Positions 41,589 to 51,113 of a DNA stretch of 64,000 nt are shown here, in pieces. The notes under the pieces are model-generated. The model searched no databases, was not told the origin of the DNA, and worked only from the letters and a program-made list of their open reading frames with translations. The DNA lies in assembly GCF_900101905.1 (NCBI RefSeq), contig NZ_FNAJ01000003.1, positions 124,001 through 188,000 on the forward strand, written 5' to 3'. The DNA is from Myxococcus virescens. Its GTDB lineage: Bacteria > Myxococcota > Myxococcia > Myxococcales > Myxococcaceae. The translations under genes were made by a program, and so were the position numbers. Numbering within the stretch: the stretch's first letter is position 1; each line of letters starts with the position of its first letter.

Positions 41589-44135
41589 TCAGGACACGGG
41601 CAGCAGCTGGCGCACCAGCTCCAGCAGGCGGCCTCGCTCCACCTCGCGCTTGACGAGGTACCCGTCCGCGCCCGCCTCCAGACCGGCGGCGCGGTCCTCG
41701 GGACTGTCGAGCGACGTCACCAGGATGATGGGCGTGCGGTGCAGCTGGGGGTGCGACTTGATTCGCCGCGCCAGGCCCACGCCGTCCAGCCGGGGCATCT
41801 GCCAGTCGCTGACCACCAGCTGGCAGGGCGTGCGCTCCAGGATGCCCCACGCCTCTTCACCGTCCGCCGCGGTCACCACCGGGTAGCCGGCAATCTCCAG
41901 CAGCGACTTCATGGCGAAGCGCGTGGTGAGCGCGTCGTCACACACGAGGATGCGAGGCCGCGCCGTCTCGCGAGCCACCGAGCGCGTCTCTGGCCGCGCC
42001 GCGCGCACCAGCTCCGCCGCGTTGAGCACTGGCACCACGCGGCCGTCGTCCAGCACCGCCGCGCCCGCCAGGTGCCGCACGCCCTTGAGGTGGCGCCCCA
42101 GCGAGCGGACGACAATCTCCTGCTGCCCCACCACCTCGTCGATGGCGAACAGCACCTTGTCCTCGCCCACCGTCAGCAGCGCGGCGGCTTGCACGTTCCC
42201 GGAGTCCAGCGCCAGCGGCAGCCGGGGCAGGCCAATGGCCTCCGCCAGCGGAAGGAATGTGAGCTGCTCCCCATCCAGCCGCGCCACCACGCGGCCCGCG
42301 ACGGTGCCCACGTCGTCCGGGTTCAGCCGGAGGATGCGATTCACGCTGTCGGAGGGAATGGCGGACACCGTGGTGCCCGTGCGCACGAGCAACCCCAACG
42401 CCGCGGCCAGCGTCAGCGGCAGGTCCACGGTGAAGCGCGTGCCCCGGCCCGCAGTGAAGGCCACGTCCACCGAGCCCTGGAGCCGCTGCGCCGTCGCCTG
42501 CACCACGTCCAGCCCCACGCCCCGCCCGGACGTCGCGGACACCTGCTCCCGCGTGGAAAAGCCTGGCTGGAAGACGAGCCGCGCCGCCTGCGCGTCCGAC
42601 AGCTTCTCCGCTTCATCGGCCGACAGCAGCCCCCGCCGCACCGCCGTGGCGCGCACCCGGCTGGGCGACAAGCCGGAGCCGTCATCCTCCACCACCACCG
42701 CGATGCGCGAACCCCGAGGCTCCACCCGCACCGTCAGGCGCCCCGCTTCGGGCTTGCCCGCGGCCCGCCGCTCCTCGGTGGACTCCAGGCCGTGGTCGAT
42801 GGCGTTGCGCACCAGGTGCAGCAGCGGGTCCTTCAGCGCGTCGAGGATGCGCCGGTCCAACCGGACCTCGCCGCCCGACAGCTCCAGCGTCACCTGCTTG
42901 TCCAGCCGCGCGGACGTCTCGCGCACGGTGCGCCGCAGCGGCTCCAGCACCTGCGAGGCCGGTACCATGCGCAGGTCGCGCAAATCATCGCGCGCCACCT
43001 GGGCCACCAGCGTCAGCTGCTCACCGTCGCGGTGCGACTCCTTCGTCAGCTCCAGGAGCTGCTTCTGCAGTCCGCGCATCTGCGTCACGCCCGCGCGGAG
43101 CGGCTCCAGCGCGGGACCGCCGCCCGCCATCGCGAGCTGCGACGACGCGCGCTCCAGGTGCATCAGCACCTCGCGCATGCCGTCCATCAACACGCGGTGC
43201 GCCGCGCCGCGCCGCGTCTGCTGCGCGCGTCCGGCCAGGAGCAGCTCCACCTGGAGCGCGATGGACTCCAGCGTCTTCACCGACACGCGCACCGTCTGGT
43301 CCGCCGGTCCGCGGGACTCCGTCGTGGCCGCAGCTCCCGCGGGCCCCTGCGCCGCCGCGCCTTCCACGGGCGCGGGAGACGGCGACGCGCGCAGCGAATG
43401 GACGGCGCGGGCCACCGCCCCTGCGCCACCCTCGGCCTCCAACGCCGTCCGCAGGTCCACCAGCGTGCCAGCCACGTCCGATGCGGCCAGCCCCGCGGAG
43501 TCACCGCCCGGCTCCATTCGCGTGAAGCCCAGCGCCGCGGCTTCCGCCAGCGTGGCCACCTTCTGCGCCCCGGCGGACTCGGCGGACGTCTTCAACGTGC
43601 GGGCCCGCTCCACCGCCGTGCGCACCACCGCCGCCCGGTCCGGAACATCTGGCGAGCACAGCGCGCTCAACCCCGCTTCGAGGAGGTCCAGCACCTCCAG
43701 CCCCTGCGCGGCCGCGCCCGAGGCCGCCGTCTGGGGGACGGCCTCCGCGGACTCGTGGCCCAGGGCGGCCAGCAGCGAGGACAGTCCTTCCACCACGGGT
43801 GACTGTCCGGCGTCGCCACGGGCCATGGCGCCTTCGATGGCGGAGAGCCCGCGCAGCATGGCCTCCACCGTGTCGCGGGGCAGCCGCTCCTCCTGATTGA
43901 AGGTGGCCAGCCCGTCCTCGATGGCGTGCACCACCTGCTCGATGTCGTCCAGGCCCAGGCTGGCCGCGGAGCCCTTGAGGCTATGGACCAGCCGCTTGAG
44001 CGACGGGAGCAGGTCCGGCTCACGCCCCTGCGCCGGGCCCTCCAACCCCAACACCTTCGACCCGATGGCTTGAATCTGCTCGCGCGTCTCCGCGGAGAAC
44101 ACCGGCCAGATGCTGCGCAAGAGCTGAGGATCCAT
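41589..44135 (-). CDS. cheA: Hybrid CheA histidine kinase with C-terminal receiver
   Basis: The central kinase of a chemosensory pathway, 848 residues. The P1 (Hpt) domain has phosphoacceptor H51 in KRLVHSLKGSAASL. A second, Ala-rich Hpt-like stretch follows at about 150-250. P3/P4 cover about 275-560 with LVRNAIDHGLESTEERRAAG, VVEDDGSGLSPSRVR and GRGVGLDVVQATAQRL; P5 (CheW-like) is at about 570-700. A receiver at about 725-848 has phosphoacceptor D777 in VVSDWQMP. Such CheA-REC hybrids (FrzE-like) are typical of myxobacteria. ATG 44135 is 9 bp after the upstream cheW stop. Confidence 0.93.
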   Translation of the reverse strand: MDPQLLRSIWPVFSAETREQIQAIGSKVLGLEGPAQGREPDLLPSLKRLVHSLKGSAASLGLDDIEQVVHAIEDGLATFNQEERLPRDTVEAMLRGLSAIEGAMARGDAGQSPVVEGLSSLLAALGHESAEAVPQTAASGAAAQGLEVLDLLEAGLSALCSPDVPDRAAVVRTAVERARTLKTSAESAGAQKVATLAEAAALGFTRMEPGGDSAGLAASDVAGTLVDLRTALEAEGGAGAVARAVHSLRASPSPAPVEGAAAQGPAGAAATTESRGPADQTVRVSVKTLESIALQVELLLAGRAQQTRRGAAHRVLMDGMREVLMHLERASSQLAMAGGGPALEPLRAGVTQMRGLQKQLLELTKESHRDGEQLTLVAQVARDDLRDLRMVPASQVLEPLRRTVRETSARLDKQVTLELSGGEVRLDRRILDALKDPLLHLVRNAIDHGLESTEERRAAGKPEAGRLTVRVEPRGSRIAVVVEDDGSGLSPSRVRATAVRRGLLSADEAEKLSDAQAARLVFQPGFSTREQVSATSGRGVGLDVVQATAQRLQGSVDVAFTAGRGTRFTVDLPLTLAAALGLLVRTGTTVSAIPSDSVNRILRLNPDDVGTVAGRVVARLDGEQLTFLPLAEAIGLPRLPLALDSGNVQAAALLTVGEDKVLFAIDEVVGQQEIVVRSLGRHLKGVRHLAGAAVLDDGRVVPVLNAAELVRAARPETRSVARETARPRILVCDDALTTRFAMKSLLEIAGYPVVTAADGEEAWGILERTPCQLVVSDWQMPRLDGVGLARRIKSHPQLHRTPIILVTSLDSPEDRAAGLEAGADGYLVKREVERGRLLELVRQLLPVS

Positions 44136-44144
44136 GGCGCGTGC

Positions 44145-44729
44145 CTACTCCCCTTCGGGCCGCGTGGCGGACGGGCCCCCGAGCTGCTCCAGGTCCAACA
44201 CCGTCAGCCGGTCCGGCGTGAGGAACAAGAAGGGCCCGGGCGGAGGCTGGGACAGCTCCGCCTTCGGCAATTCCTTGCGTCCTTCGACGGACTCCGCCGC
44301 CAGCCCGACCCCCTCTTCACTGTCATCCGCCTCGACCACCACCACCTTGCTGAGGTCCGACATGCCGCCCCCCTCCAGCCCCAGGAGCTGGCGCAGGTCC
44401 AACACCGGCACCACGCGCGAGCGGCTCACCAGCGCCCCCAGCACGTGCCGGGGAGCACCGGGCAGCGAGGCGATGCCGCGCGCTTCAATCACGTGGTCCA
44501 CGTGCTCGATTCGCACCGCATAGCGTTCGCCGCCCACCTGGAAGGCCAGCACGGAGAGCACCTCCTGGCGCTCCTCGTGGCGGGATTCGGCCAGGGCCCG
44601 GGCACGGGCGCTGAGCACCTCGCGACGCTTCTCGGGGCTCACCCCCTGCTTGCCGTCCAGCAGCGAGTGCGCCTCGGTGAGCTGGCGTCGCAGCCCCGTG
44701 GAATCAATCTTGGCGTCGTCCTTCGACAT
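44145..44729 (-). CDS. cheW: CheW-like scaffold protein
   Basis: A 194-residue coupling protein that links the methyl-accepting receptor to CheA. The N-terminal 55 residues are helical (QLTEAHSLLDG, KRREVLSARARALAESRHEE), followed by a CheW domain (VLAFQVGGERYAVRIEHVDH, PGAPRHVLGALVSRSRVVPV). It sits between the single-domain response regulator and cheA, with 4 and 9 bp gaps. It is one of two CheW proteins in the locus; their different N-terminal extensions suggest separate binding roles. Confidence 0.88.
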   Translation of the reverse strand: MSKDDAKIDSTGLRRQLTEAHSLLDGKQGVSPEKRREVLSARARALAESRHEERQEVLSVLAFQVGGERYAVRIEHVDHVIEARGIASLPGAPRHVLGALVSRSRVVPVLDLRQLLGLEGGGMSDLSKVVVVEADDSEEGVGLAAESVEGRKELPKAELSQPPPGPFLFLTPDRLTVLDLEQLGGPSATRPEGE

Positions 44730-44733
44730 GCGC

Positions 44734-45117
44734 TCAGTACCGGGTCGCGGGGAGCTTCAGGATGTCGCGCACCTTCGAACGAAGGTCGTCCACGGACACC
44801 GGCTTGTTGAGGAAGGCGCTGGCGCCCACCAGCTTGCCCTTCTGCCGGCTCGCGTCGTCCTTCAGCGACGTGAGCATCATGAAAGGGGTGTCGTGAAGTT
44901 GCCGGTCCGCGCGGATCGCCGCGCACAGCGCGAAGCCGTCCATCTCCGGCATCTGCACATCGGAGATGATGAGGTCCGGCTTGAGCTCCCGCGCCTTGGT
45001 CAGTCCAATCGCGCCATTCGGAGCGTCGAAGAACTCCAACCCCCACCCCATCAGGTACACCTGAAGAAGGTTGGTGATGGTCTTCGTGTCTTCGACGATG
45101 AGCACCTTTGCGTTCAT
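44734..45117 (-). CDS. cheY: CheY-like single-domain response regulator
   Basis: A 127-residue receiver protein with no output domain. The acidic pocket is VEDTK near the N-terminus, the phosphoacceptor is D53 in [12 protein letters not shown], the switch Thr/Ser is in MMLTSLKDD, and the conserved Lys is in FLNKPVSV. Its start overlaps the MCP stop as ATGA, so receptor and regulator are translationally coupled. Probably phosphorylated by the CheA hybrid encoded downstream. Confidence 0.93.
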   Translation of the reverse strand: MNAKVLIVEDTKTITNLLQVYLMGWGLEFFDAPNGAIGLTKARELKPDLIISDVQMPEMDGFALCAAIRADRQLHDTPFMMLTSLKDDASRQKGKLVGASAFLNKPVSVDDLRSKVRDILKLPATRY

Positions 45118-46718
45118 AACTGGTACCTACCCACCAGGTCCGAGAACCGTTTCGAGAGATTGGTCAGATTGCCTGACACCTGTTCGATGCGCCGGGTGCT
45201 CTCCACCGAGTCTCCCATGGCGGATGTCAGCTCGCTCATCGCCGTGGAAATCTGCTCCACGCCAATGGTCTGCTGACGCGTGTTGCCGGCAATCTGCCGC
45301 GCCGCGCCCGACGACTCGCGGATGACCTCCGACAGGCCCAGGATGGTCGTCCCCGCTTCGCGAGCCAGCTCCATGGCCGCCTGCGCCCGGCGGCTGCCTT
45401 CCTCCGTGGCGCTGACGGCCTGCCTCGTCCCCTTCTGCACTTCGTTGAGCAGGCCGCGCACCTGCTCCGCGGCGATGCGGGACTGCTCCGCCAGCGTGCG
45501 CATCTCCGTGGCCACCACCGCGAAGCCCCGGCCATGCTCCCCGGCCTTGGCCGCTTCAATGGAGGCATTGAGCGCCAGCAGGTTGGACTGCTCGGCCACG
45601 TCCTTCACCGTGCCGATGATGTCGCCAATCTGCATCGTGCGCTCGCTGAGGTCGGTGATGGACAGGGCAATGGCCTTCACCTGTTCGCCCAGCTTCTCCA
45701 TGCCGGCGACGCTCTCACTGACGACCTGCTGCCCCTCCGCGCTGAGGGCTTCGGACTTCTGCGTCTGGGAGATGACCGAGTCCGCGTAGGCCGTGGCCTG
45801 CTTGGACGTCTGGGCAATCTCCGCCACCGTGGTGCTCGTCTCATTGATGGCGGAGGCCTGCTGGTGGGCCATGGCCGACTGCTGCGTGGAGGTGGCCAGC
45901 ACGCCCGCCGCCTCGCGCTCCATCTCCGCCGCCGCGCTGCGCAGGTCCTGCAGCAGGTGGGAGAGCGCGTCCGTCATCACCGCGAAGCTGCGCGCCACGT
46001 CGCCAATCTCATCCGAGCCCTGGAGGTCCACCTGCTGACGCAGGTCCCCCGCCGCGATGCCCGCCGCCGCGCGCGCCAGCCGCTCCAGCGGCACCACGAG
46101 CATCCCGGACACCAGCCATGCCGCCACCATGCAGGCCACCAGCACGAGCAGGCTGATGATGGCCGTGAAGCGCGTGGCCTCCCGCAGCGTCTGGCTCAGC
46201 CCCTCCTCGTGGAGCGCCAGCTGGAGGGTGCCCAGGTGCGCGGTGGAGCCGGCCGCGAGCACGGGCGCCGTCGTCTCCACCAGACCCGTGCCCTTCACGG
46301 ACCTGCGGCGGAGCACCGAGGCATCGCCTTCGACGGAGGCCGGAGCCTGCGCCTCGCCGACGTAGCGCTCCGCGGCGGCCTCGCCCAGGAGGACGCCGTC
46401 CGCGTCATGGACGCGGACATAGGCGACCTCGGGCCCCAGGCTCAGCGCGCCCTGCACCAGCTCATGCAGCCGCTCCGGGTCGCGCTTCGTGCTCAGCATG
46501 GGCGCCAGCGTCTTCGCCAGCTCCACACTCACCGAGTTGGCGCGGCGGGACAGGTCGTTGCGAAGCGCGTCGCCCATCTGCATCCACGTCGTGGTGATGA
46601 GGATGACGGCCACCAGCCCCCCCGTCGCCCCGGTGAGCGCGAGGATTTTCATCCGCAGACTGAGCCTGCTCCCCGGCGCGCGGCCCGGCGGTGTCAGGTG
46701 CGTCCCTTTGACGTCCAC
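45114..46718 (-). CDS. Methyl-accepting chemotaxis protein
   Basis: A 534-residue membrane receptor. TM1 ([20 protein letters not shown]) precedes a small periplasmic sensor of about 140 residues (including [20 protein letters not shown]), TM2 ([20 protein letters not shown]), a HAMP domain ([20 protein letters not shown]) and a cytoplasmic signalling domain with hairpin tip [20 protein letters not shown]. The start is uncertain: GTG 46718 has GGAGG 4 bases upstream, GTG 46730 less so. No C-terminal CheR-binding pentapeptide is seen. It lies between cheR and cheY. Confidence 0.92.
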   Translation of the reverse strand: MDVKGTHLTPPGRAPGSRLSLRMKILALTGATGGLVAVILITTTWMQMGDALRNDLSRRANSVSVELAKTLAPMLSTKRDPERLHELVQGALSLGPEVAYVRVHDADGVLLGEAAAERYVGEAQAPASVEGDASVLRRRSVKGTGLVETTAPVLAAGSTAHLGTLQLALHEEGLSQTLREATRFTAIISLLVLVACMVAAWLVSGMLVVPLERLARAAAGIAAGDLRQQVDLQGSDEIGDVARSFAVMTDALSHLLQDLRSAAAEMEREAAGVLATSTQQSAMAHQQASAINETSTTVAEIAQTSKQATAYADSVISQTQKSEALSAEGQQVVSESVAGMEKLGEQVKAIALSITDLSERTMQIGDIIGTVKDVAEQSNLLALNASIEAAKAGEHGRGFAVVATEMRTLAEQSRIAAEQVRGLLNEVQKGTRQAVSATEEGSRRAQAAMELAREAGTTILGLSEVIRESSGAARQIAGNTRQQTIGVEQISTAMSELTSAMGDSVESTRRIEQVSGNLTNLSKRFSDLVGRYQL

Positions 46719-46751
46719 GTTGCCTCCCACCTCGTGCGGAGCGCGCGCCTC

Positions 46752-48209
46752 TCAGCGCACTCCAAGCCAGCCAGCCTGCTCGACTGGCGCCAGGGCCTGC
46801 CTCAGGCCGCCGGCCGTCATCGTCTCCACCCCACGCAGCGGGTGTTCATCATCCAGTCCATCCAGCGCGCGCAGGGCGTTCTGCCGCGCACGCTCCGCGT
46901 CCTCGGGCCGATCCATGCGCCCATAGAGGGCCACCAGCGTGGCGTGCCCCAGCGCCAACCGGGGCTCCAGGTACAGCGCCTTGCGAACCGCTTCCACGGC
47001 CCCGTTCAGGTCGCCACGAACCTCGGCCACCATGGAGAGCAGCAGGTACGCCTCGGGAACGAGCGCCTTCGCGGCCTCGCGCGCCAGCGCCTCCGCCTCC
47101 TCGAAGTGTCCCGCACGCGCCGCGATGATGGCGCGCTCCAGGGCAGGAACCTCCTCGGCAGCGAGCGCATCCACGGCCACCGACCGCGGCACGGCCGGAG
47201 TGGCGGCGTCTGGCGTTGGCGCGGCCCGCGCGGGGCGCGACGTCCCGGGCTCGCTCAGAGATGGACGCCCCTCCGGCACGCGCGCGCGGCGCGCCCTTGA
47301 ATCGTCCAGCGCCTGAGGCCACCCGGCTGGAGGCACCGGCGAGGCCACCTGATTGCGGCCCATCCCCAGGCGAGGAAGCCGCGCCTCCGGCGTCGCCGCG
47401 CGAGGCGCACCCGGCGCGGGGACCCGAAGCGCCACGCTGCCCTCGGCGTCCACCGTCTCCAGCCCCAGGCCGTTGGTCAGCGGCACCTCCGCCGGAGAGA
47501 CGAAGAGCAGCCCACCGGGGGCCAGCGCGGAGATGAAGCGCTTCAGCACCTCCCGCGCGAGCTCCGTCGGGAAGTAGATGAGCACGTTTCGGCAGAAGAT
47601 GGCGCCCAGGCCCATGAAGGGCGGCGGATCCACGGCCAGGTTGTGGCGCCGGAACTCCACGGCGTGCCGGACCTGGGGGATGACGGCGTAGTCGTCGCCG
47701 TTGGCGACCAGGAAGCGCTTCTCCTGCTCCGGCTCGATGCGGCGCAGGGACCACGGGCCGTACACGCCCTCCCGCGCGCGCTGGAGCGCCCGGCCCGACA
47801 CGTCCGTCGCCAGTACGCGGAAGCGGCCTTCGGGCAAGCCCTCCGCCATCAAGGCCATGGCGATGCTGTAGGGCTCCTCGCCGCTGGCGCAGCCCGCGCT
47901 CCACACCTGGAAGCACGGGGCCGGGTGCGCCTGCGCCAGACGCGCCAGGGTGCGCAGGTGCTCCGGGTGACGGAAGAAGTACGTCTCGCCAATGACGGCG
48001 TGCTCGATGAAGCACTCCACCGCCGCGGCCTCGCGCACCAGCAGCTTGCGCAGGAAGGCGTCGGGCTCCAGGCCTCGCGACCGCGCGGCCCGCCCCAGCG
48101 CCGTCTCCAGCGAGCGGCGCAGGCTGCGCGCCAACGTCACCCCGCAGGCCGACTGGAGGACGTCCTCGACCCGGGCCAGCGTCGCGTCGTCGAGCACGCC
48201 CTCGCTCAC
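46752..48209 (-). CDS. cheR: CheR-type methyltransferase with C-terminal TPR region
   Basis: A 485-residue protein. The N-terminal CheR domains (about 10-270) contain GETYFFRHPEHL and the SAM motif VWSAGCASGEEPYSIAMALM, then ATDVSGRALQRAREGVYG and FCRNVLIYFP. They methylate receptor glutamates using SAM. A Pro/Arg-rich linker (about 270-345) leads to TPR-like repeats (ALERAIIAARAGHFEEAEAL, LYLEPRLALGHATLVALYGR). The TPR region may direct CheR to its partner. GTG start overlaps the upstream cheW by 4 bp. No CheB methylesterase gene is found in the locus. Confidence 0.93.
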   Translation of the reverse strand: MSEGVLDDATLARVEDVLQSACGVTLARSLRRSLETALGRAARSRGLEPDAFLRKLLVREAAAVECFIEHAVIGETYFFRHPEHLRTLARLAQAHPAPCFQVWSAGCASGEEPYSIAMALMAEGLPEGRFRVLATDVSGRALQRAREGVYGPWSLRRIEPEQEKRFLVANGDDYAVIPQVRHAVEFRRHNLAVDPPPFMGLGAIFCRNVLIYFPTELAREVLKRFISALAPGGLLFVSPAEVPLTNGLGLETVDAEGSVALRVPAPGAPRAATPEARLPRLGMGRNQVASPVPPAGWPQALDDSRARRARVPEGRPSLSEPGTSRPARAAPTPDAATPAVPRSVAVDALAAEEVPALERAIIAARAGHFEEAEALAREAAKALVPEAYLLLSMVAEVRGDLNGAVEAVRKALYLEPRLALGHATLVALYGRMDRPEDAERARQNALRALDGLDDEHPLRGVETMTAGGLRQALAPVEQAGWLGVR

Positions 48210-48772
48210 GGCGCCTCCGGCCCCACGAGCACCGCGGCCGTCCGAAGCAACGGGCGCACGCCTTCAGGCGTCCGGCACAGCCCCGCCATCAGCCCGCTGG
48301 CATCCCACGGCAGCGGCGGCGTCCCATCCGGCGTCCCGTCCACCAGCACCGGGGACTCCACCAGGTCGCGCACGCGGTCCACCAGCACGGCCACCGTCCG
48401 CGCACCGCCGCCGCAGACGACCAGGTGCGCATCCAGGGAGGCCTCCCGCTTCACCCCCAGGAGCGCCGCCAGGTCCACGACGACGGCCGGGCTGCCCCGG
48501 TAGACGAAGGTCCCCGCAACGTGCGCGGGCGCCCCGGGCAGCGGCTCCAGCTCCACCAGCCGCACCACCTCCTGCACCGTCTCCGCGTCCATCAGCGCGC
48601 TGGTCCCCGCCGCGTCCACCGCCAGGTACATCCCTGGAAGTCGCAGCTCGCCCGCCAGCGACGCCAGCTCCTGGCGCAGCTGGGCCTGCTCCTCCTCGAG
48701 CTGACTCAGCCGCTCCTCGACAGAGAGACGGCGCGACTGCGCGACCATGGAATTGTCTGGTGTGTCTGCCAT
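48206..48772 (-). CDS. CheW-like protein with N-terminal coiled coil
   Basis: A 188-residue protein. Residues about 15-45 form a charged coiled coil (VEERLSQLEEEQAQLRQELA), followed by a CheW-like domain (LEPLPGAPAHVAGTFVYRG, VDLAALLGVK, VLVDRVRDLVE). It is the first gene of the chemosensory operon and overlaps cheR by 4 bp. It probably links the receptor arrays to CheA, or serves a second scaffold role beside the other CheW. Confidence 0.85.
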   Translation of the reverse strand: MADTPDNSMVAQSRRLSVEERLSQLEEEQAQLRQELASLAGELRLPGMYLAVDAAGTSALMDAETVQEVVRLVELEPLPGAPAHVAGTFVYRGSPAVVVDLAALLGVKREASLDAHLVVCGGGARTVAVLVDRVRDLVESPVLVDGTPDGTPPLPWDASGLMAGLCRTPEGVRPLLRTAAVLVGPEAP

Positions 48773-49016
48773 CAGGGGAACTCCCGCCTGTCACTGAAGC
48801 GCGGGATTGGAGCACGCTAGTCTGTCCGACAAAGAAGCGTCAATGCGGGCTAACCGGCATTCACTCTCACACGATCGGCGAGTGATGGCGGCAACGGAAG
48901 GCATCAGACGTGCTGGATCGGACAGCCCGCTGGTGCGTAGCGCTCGGCAGGTATGGTTTGATGAAGTGCGGCGACACTTCTGGAGAACCGATGTTGCTTG
49001 CAGTCTGGGGCTACGA

Positions 49017-51074
49017 ATGATCAAGGGCGACTCGCCGAATCCCGAGGCACCCACTGGAACGGGCACGGATCCGCTCATCGGGCGAAATCTGAACGGCCGC
49101 TTCAGCATCCTGGAACCGTTGGGCATCGGGGGCATGGGCAAGGTCTACCGGGCCCTGCAGGCGCCGCTCGAGCGCGTGGTGGCGCTCAAGGTACTCAACC
49201 CCAGCTTCCCCAGCAGCCGGGACCCTGGCTTCCAGAAGCGCTTCCTGCGCGAGGCGTCGCTGACGTCCAAGCTGCGCCATCCCAACACCGTCACCGTCAT
49301 CGACTACGGGCAGACGGACGACGGCATCTTCTACATCGCCATGGAGTACCTGGACGGCCGGACGCTGGCCCAGGTGCTGGGGCAGGTCGGCCCGCTGGCG
49401 TGGTCTCGCGCCATCGCCATCACCCAGCAGATCTGCCGCTCGCTGCGCGAGGCGCACAGCCAGGGCATCATCCACCGCGACCTGAAGCCGGCCAACATCA
49501 TGCTCCTCAACGAGCAGGATCAGGACCTGGTCAAGGTGCTGGACTTCGGCCTGGTGAAGTCGGTGGCGGCGCCCCAGGAGGGGCAGCTCTCTCCTGAAAT
49601 CACCCAGAACGGCACGTTCCTGGGCTCGCCGCAGTACATGGCGCCCGAGCAGGCGCGCAACGCCACCGACGCGCGCAGTGACGTGTACTCGCTGGGCATC
49701 GTGCTCTTCCAGATGCTGATGGGGCGTCCGCCGTTCATCGCGCGCGACCACATCGAGCTCATCTTCGCCCACTACAAGGAGGCCCCACCCACCTTCCAGC
49801 AGGTGCGGCCGGACCTCCACATCCCGCCGGAAATCGAGGCGGTGGTCCGCCGCTGCCTGGAGAAGGACCCGGCGCGGCGCTACCAGACGATGGACGAGCT
49901 GCTGGAGGGCCTGCGCGAAGCGAGCATGTCCGCGGGCGGCAACAGCGGCATCTTCAAGCGGCCCGGCGGCGCGACGACGACGGGCCCCTACCCATCCCCC
50001 GCGCTGTTCTCCAACGTGGGCAACAACACCGAATCCGGTGACACGCTGGCGGTGGACATCAGCGTGGAGGTGCCCCGGGACGTCAAGCGCGCCCGGCAGC
50101 GCACGCTGCTCACGGGTGGCCTGGGAGGCCTCGTAGTGGCGGGCCTCATCGCGGGCGGCGCGGTGTTCTTCATGTCGAACAAGGAAGCGGCACCACCGGC
50201 CCCCGCGCCCCAGGCGGAGGCCCCGGCGCCTGTCGCCGCCGCACCCGCCGCGGAGCCGGCCGCCGAACCCGCTGCCGCCGCGAACGCGGGCAAGGTCCGC
50301 TTCAAGCTGATGAGCCAGCCCTCCGGCGCCCGCGTCTTCTACCGGGGCAAGGAGCGAGGCGTCACGCCCTTCACCCTGGAGATTCCGTCGGGACAGGATG
50401 GCTCCGTCACGGTGGAGCTGACCTTCGCGATGGAGGGCTACCAGATGGAGACCGTCGTCACGGGCGGTACCGGCGAGGTGGTGCTGTCGCAGAAGATGCA
50501 GAAGCGCCGGGGCGGCGCGGGCGGCAGCCGGCACGTCGAGGTGGCCTCCGTGAGCGCGGACGAGACGGCGGAGGAAGTCGAGCCGGTGGCCACGCCGGGC
50601 GGCATGTCCGCGCCGGTGATGCTCGCCCCCACGGCCTCGCCCGCCACGGAGCTCCCTGTCGCGGCGGCTGTCGGTGGCGCCACGGCCGCGGCAGCCGACG
50701 CGGCTCCGGCCAAGGGCTCGGCGACCGGGCTCGCGTTGCCGGTCCTCCCCACCGCTGCGGTGGCCTCCGCGCGGGGCGACGTGCTCCCCTACAACGAGGA
50801 CATGCCTCGCCCGGAGATGGTCGACCAGGGCAAGGACATCATCTACACGCGCGAAGCGATGGCCGCGAAGTCGAGCGGCGTGATGATTGTCCGCTGCACC
50901 ATCACCCAGAAGGGCCGCGTGGAGAAGTGCCGGACCATCAAGTCCGTGGCCCACATGGAGCGCGCGGTGCTCGATGCCCTCACGTCCCGGACCTACAAGC
51001 CCATCGTCTACAAGGGCTACCCGGTGAACGTGGACTACACCTTCAGCATGCGCCTGGTGGCACCGCGCCGCTGA
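49017..51074 (+). CDS. Transmembrane Ser/Thr protein kinase with PEGA and TonB C-terminal domains
   Basis: A 685-residue eukaryotic-type kinase. The kinase domain (about 28-300) has the P-loop GIGGMGKVYRAL, catalytic Lys58 (VALKVL), HRDLKPANIML with D155, DFGLV with D176, and GSPQYMAPEQA. A transmembrane helix lies at about 364-386 (GGLGGLVVAGLIAGGAVFFM). The extracytoplasmic part has a PEGA-like domain (about 426-495, LMSQPSGARVFYRGKERGV) and, after a Pro/Ala-rich linker, a TonB-C-like domain (about 600-683, VMIVRCTITQKGRVEKCRTI). The fusion of kinase, PEGA and TonB-like parts is unusual. ATG 49017 was chosen; upstream in-frame sequence is probably promoter. Confidence 0.86.
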   Translation: MIKGDSPNPEAPTGTGTDPLIGRNLNGRFSILEPLGIGGMGKVYRALQAPLERVVALKVLNPSFPSSRDPGFQKRFLREASLTSKLRHPNTVTVIDYGQTDDGIFYIAMEYLDGRTLAQVLGQVGPLAWSRAIAITQQICRSLREAHSQGIIHRDLKPANIMLLNEQDQDLVKVLDFGLVKSVAAPQEGQLSPEITQNGTFLGSPQYMAPEQARNATDARSDVYSLGIVLFQMLMGRPPFIARDHIELIFAHYKEAPPTFQQVRPDLHIPPEIEAVVRRCLEKDPARRYQTMDELLEGLREASMSAGGNSGIFKRPGGATTTGPYPSPALFSNVGNNTESGDTLAVDISVEVPRDVKRARQRTLLTGGLGGLVVAGLIAGGAVFFMSNKEAAPPAPAPQAEAPAPVAAAPAAEPAAEPAAAANAGKVRFKLMSQPSGARVFYRGKERGVTPFTLEIPSGQDGSVTVELTFAMEGYQMETVVTGGTGEVVLSQKMQKRRGGAGGSRHVEVASVSADETAEEVEPVATPGGMSAPVMLAPTASPATELPVAAAVGGATAAAADAAPAKGSATGLALPVLPTAAVASARGDVLPYNEDMPRPEMVDQGKDIIYTREAMAAKSSGVMIVRCTITQKGRVEKCRTIKSVAHMERAVLDALTSRTYKPIVYKGYPVNVDYTFSMRLVAPRR

Positions 51075-51113
51075 GGCTGCATCCCTGACCGCCCCCGCCG
51101 GACCCAGCGCGCA

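Noticed and set aside
41739..43802. Long plus-strand open frames antisense to cheA
   Set aside because: There is low complexity and no family motif, while the opposite strand has all CheA domains.
48807..49016. Longer N-terminus for the Ser/Thr kinase
   Set aside because: The 70 extra residues lack kinase-family similarity and occupy the likely promoter region; ATG 49017 immediately precedes the domain.
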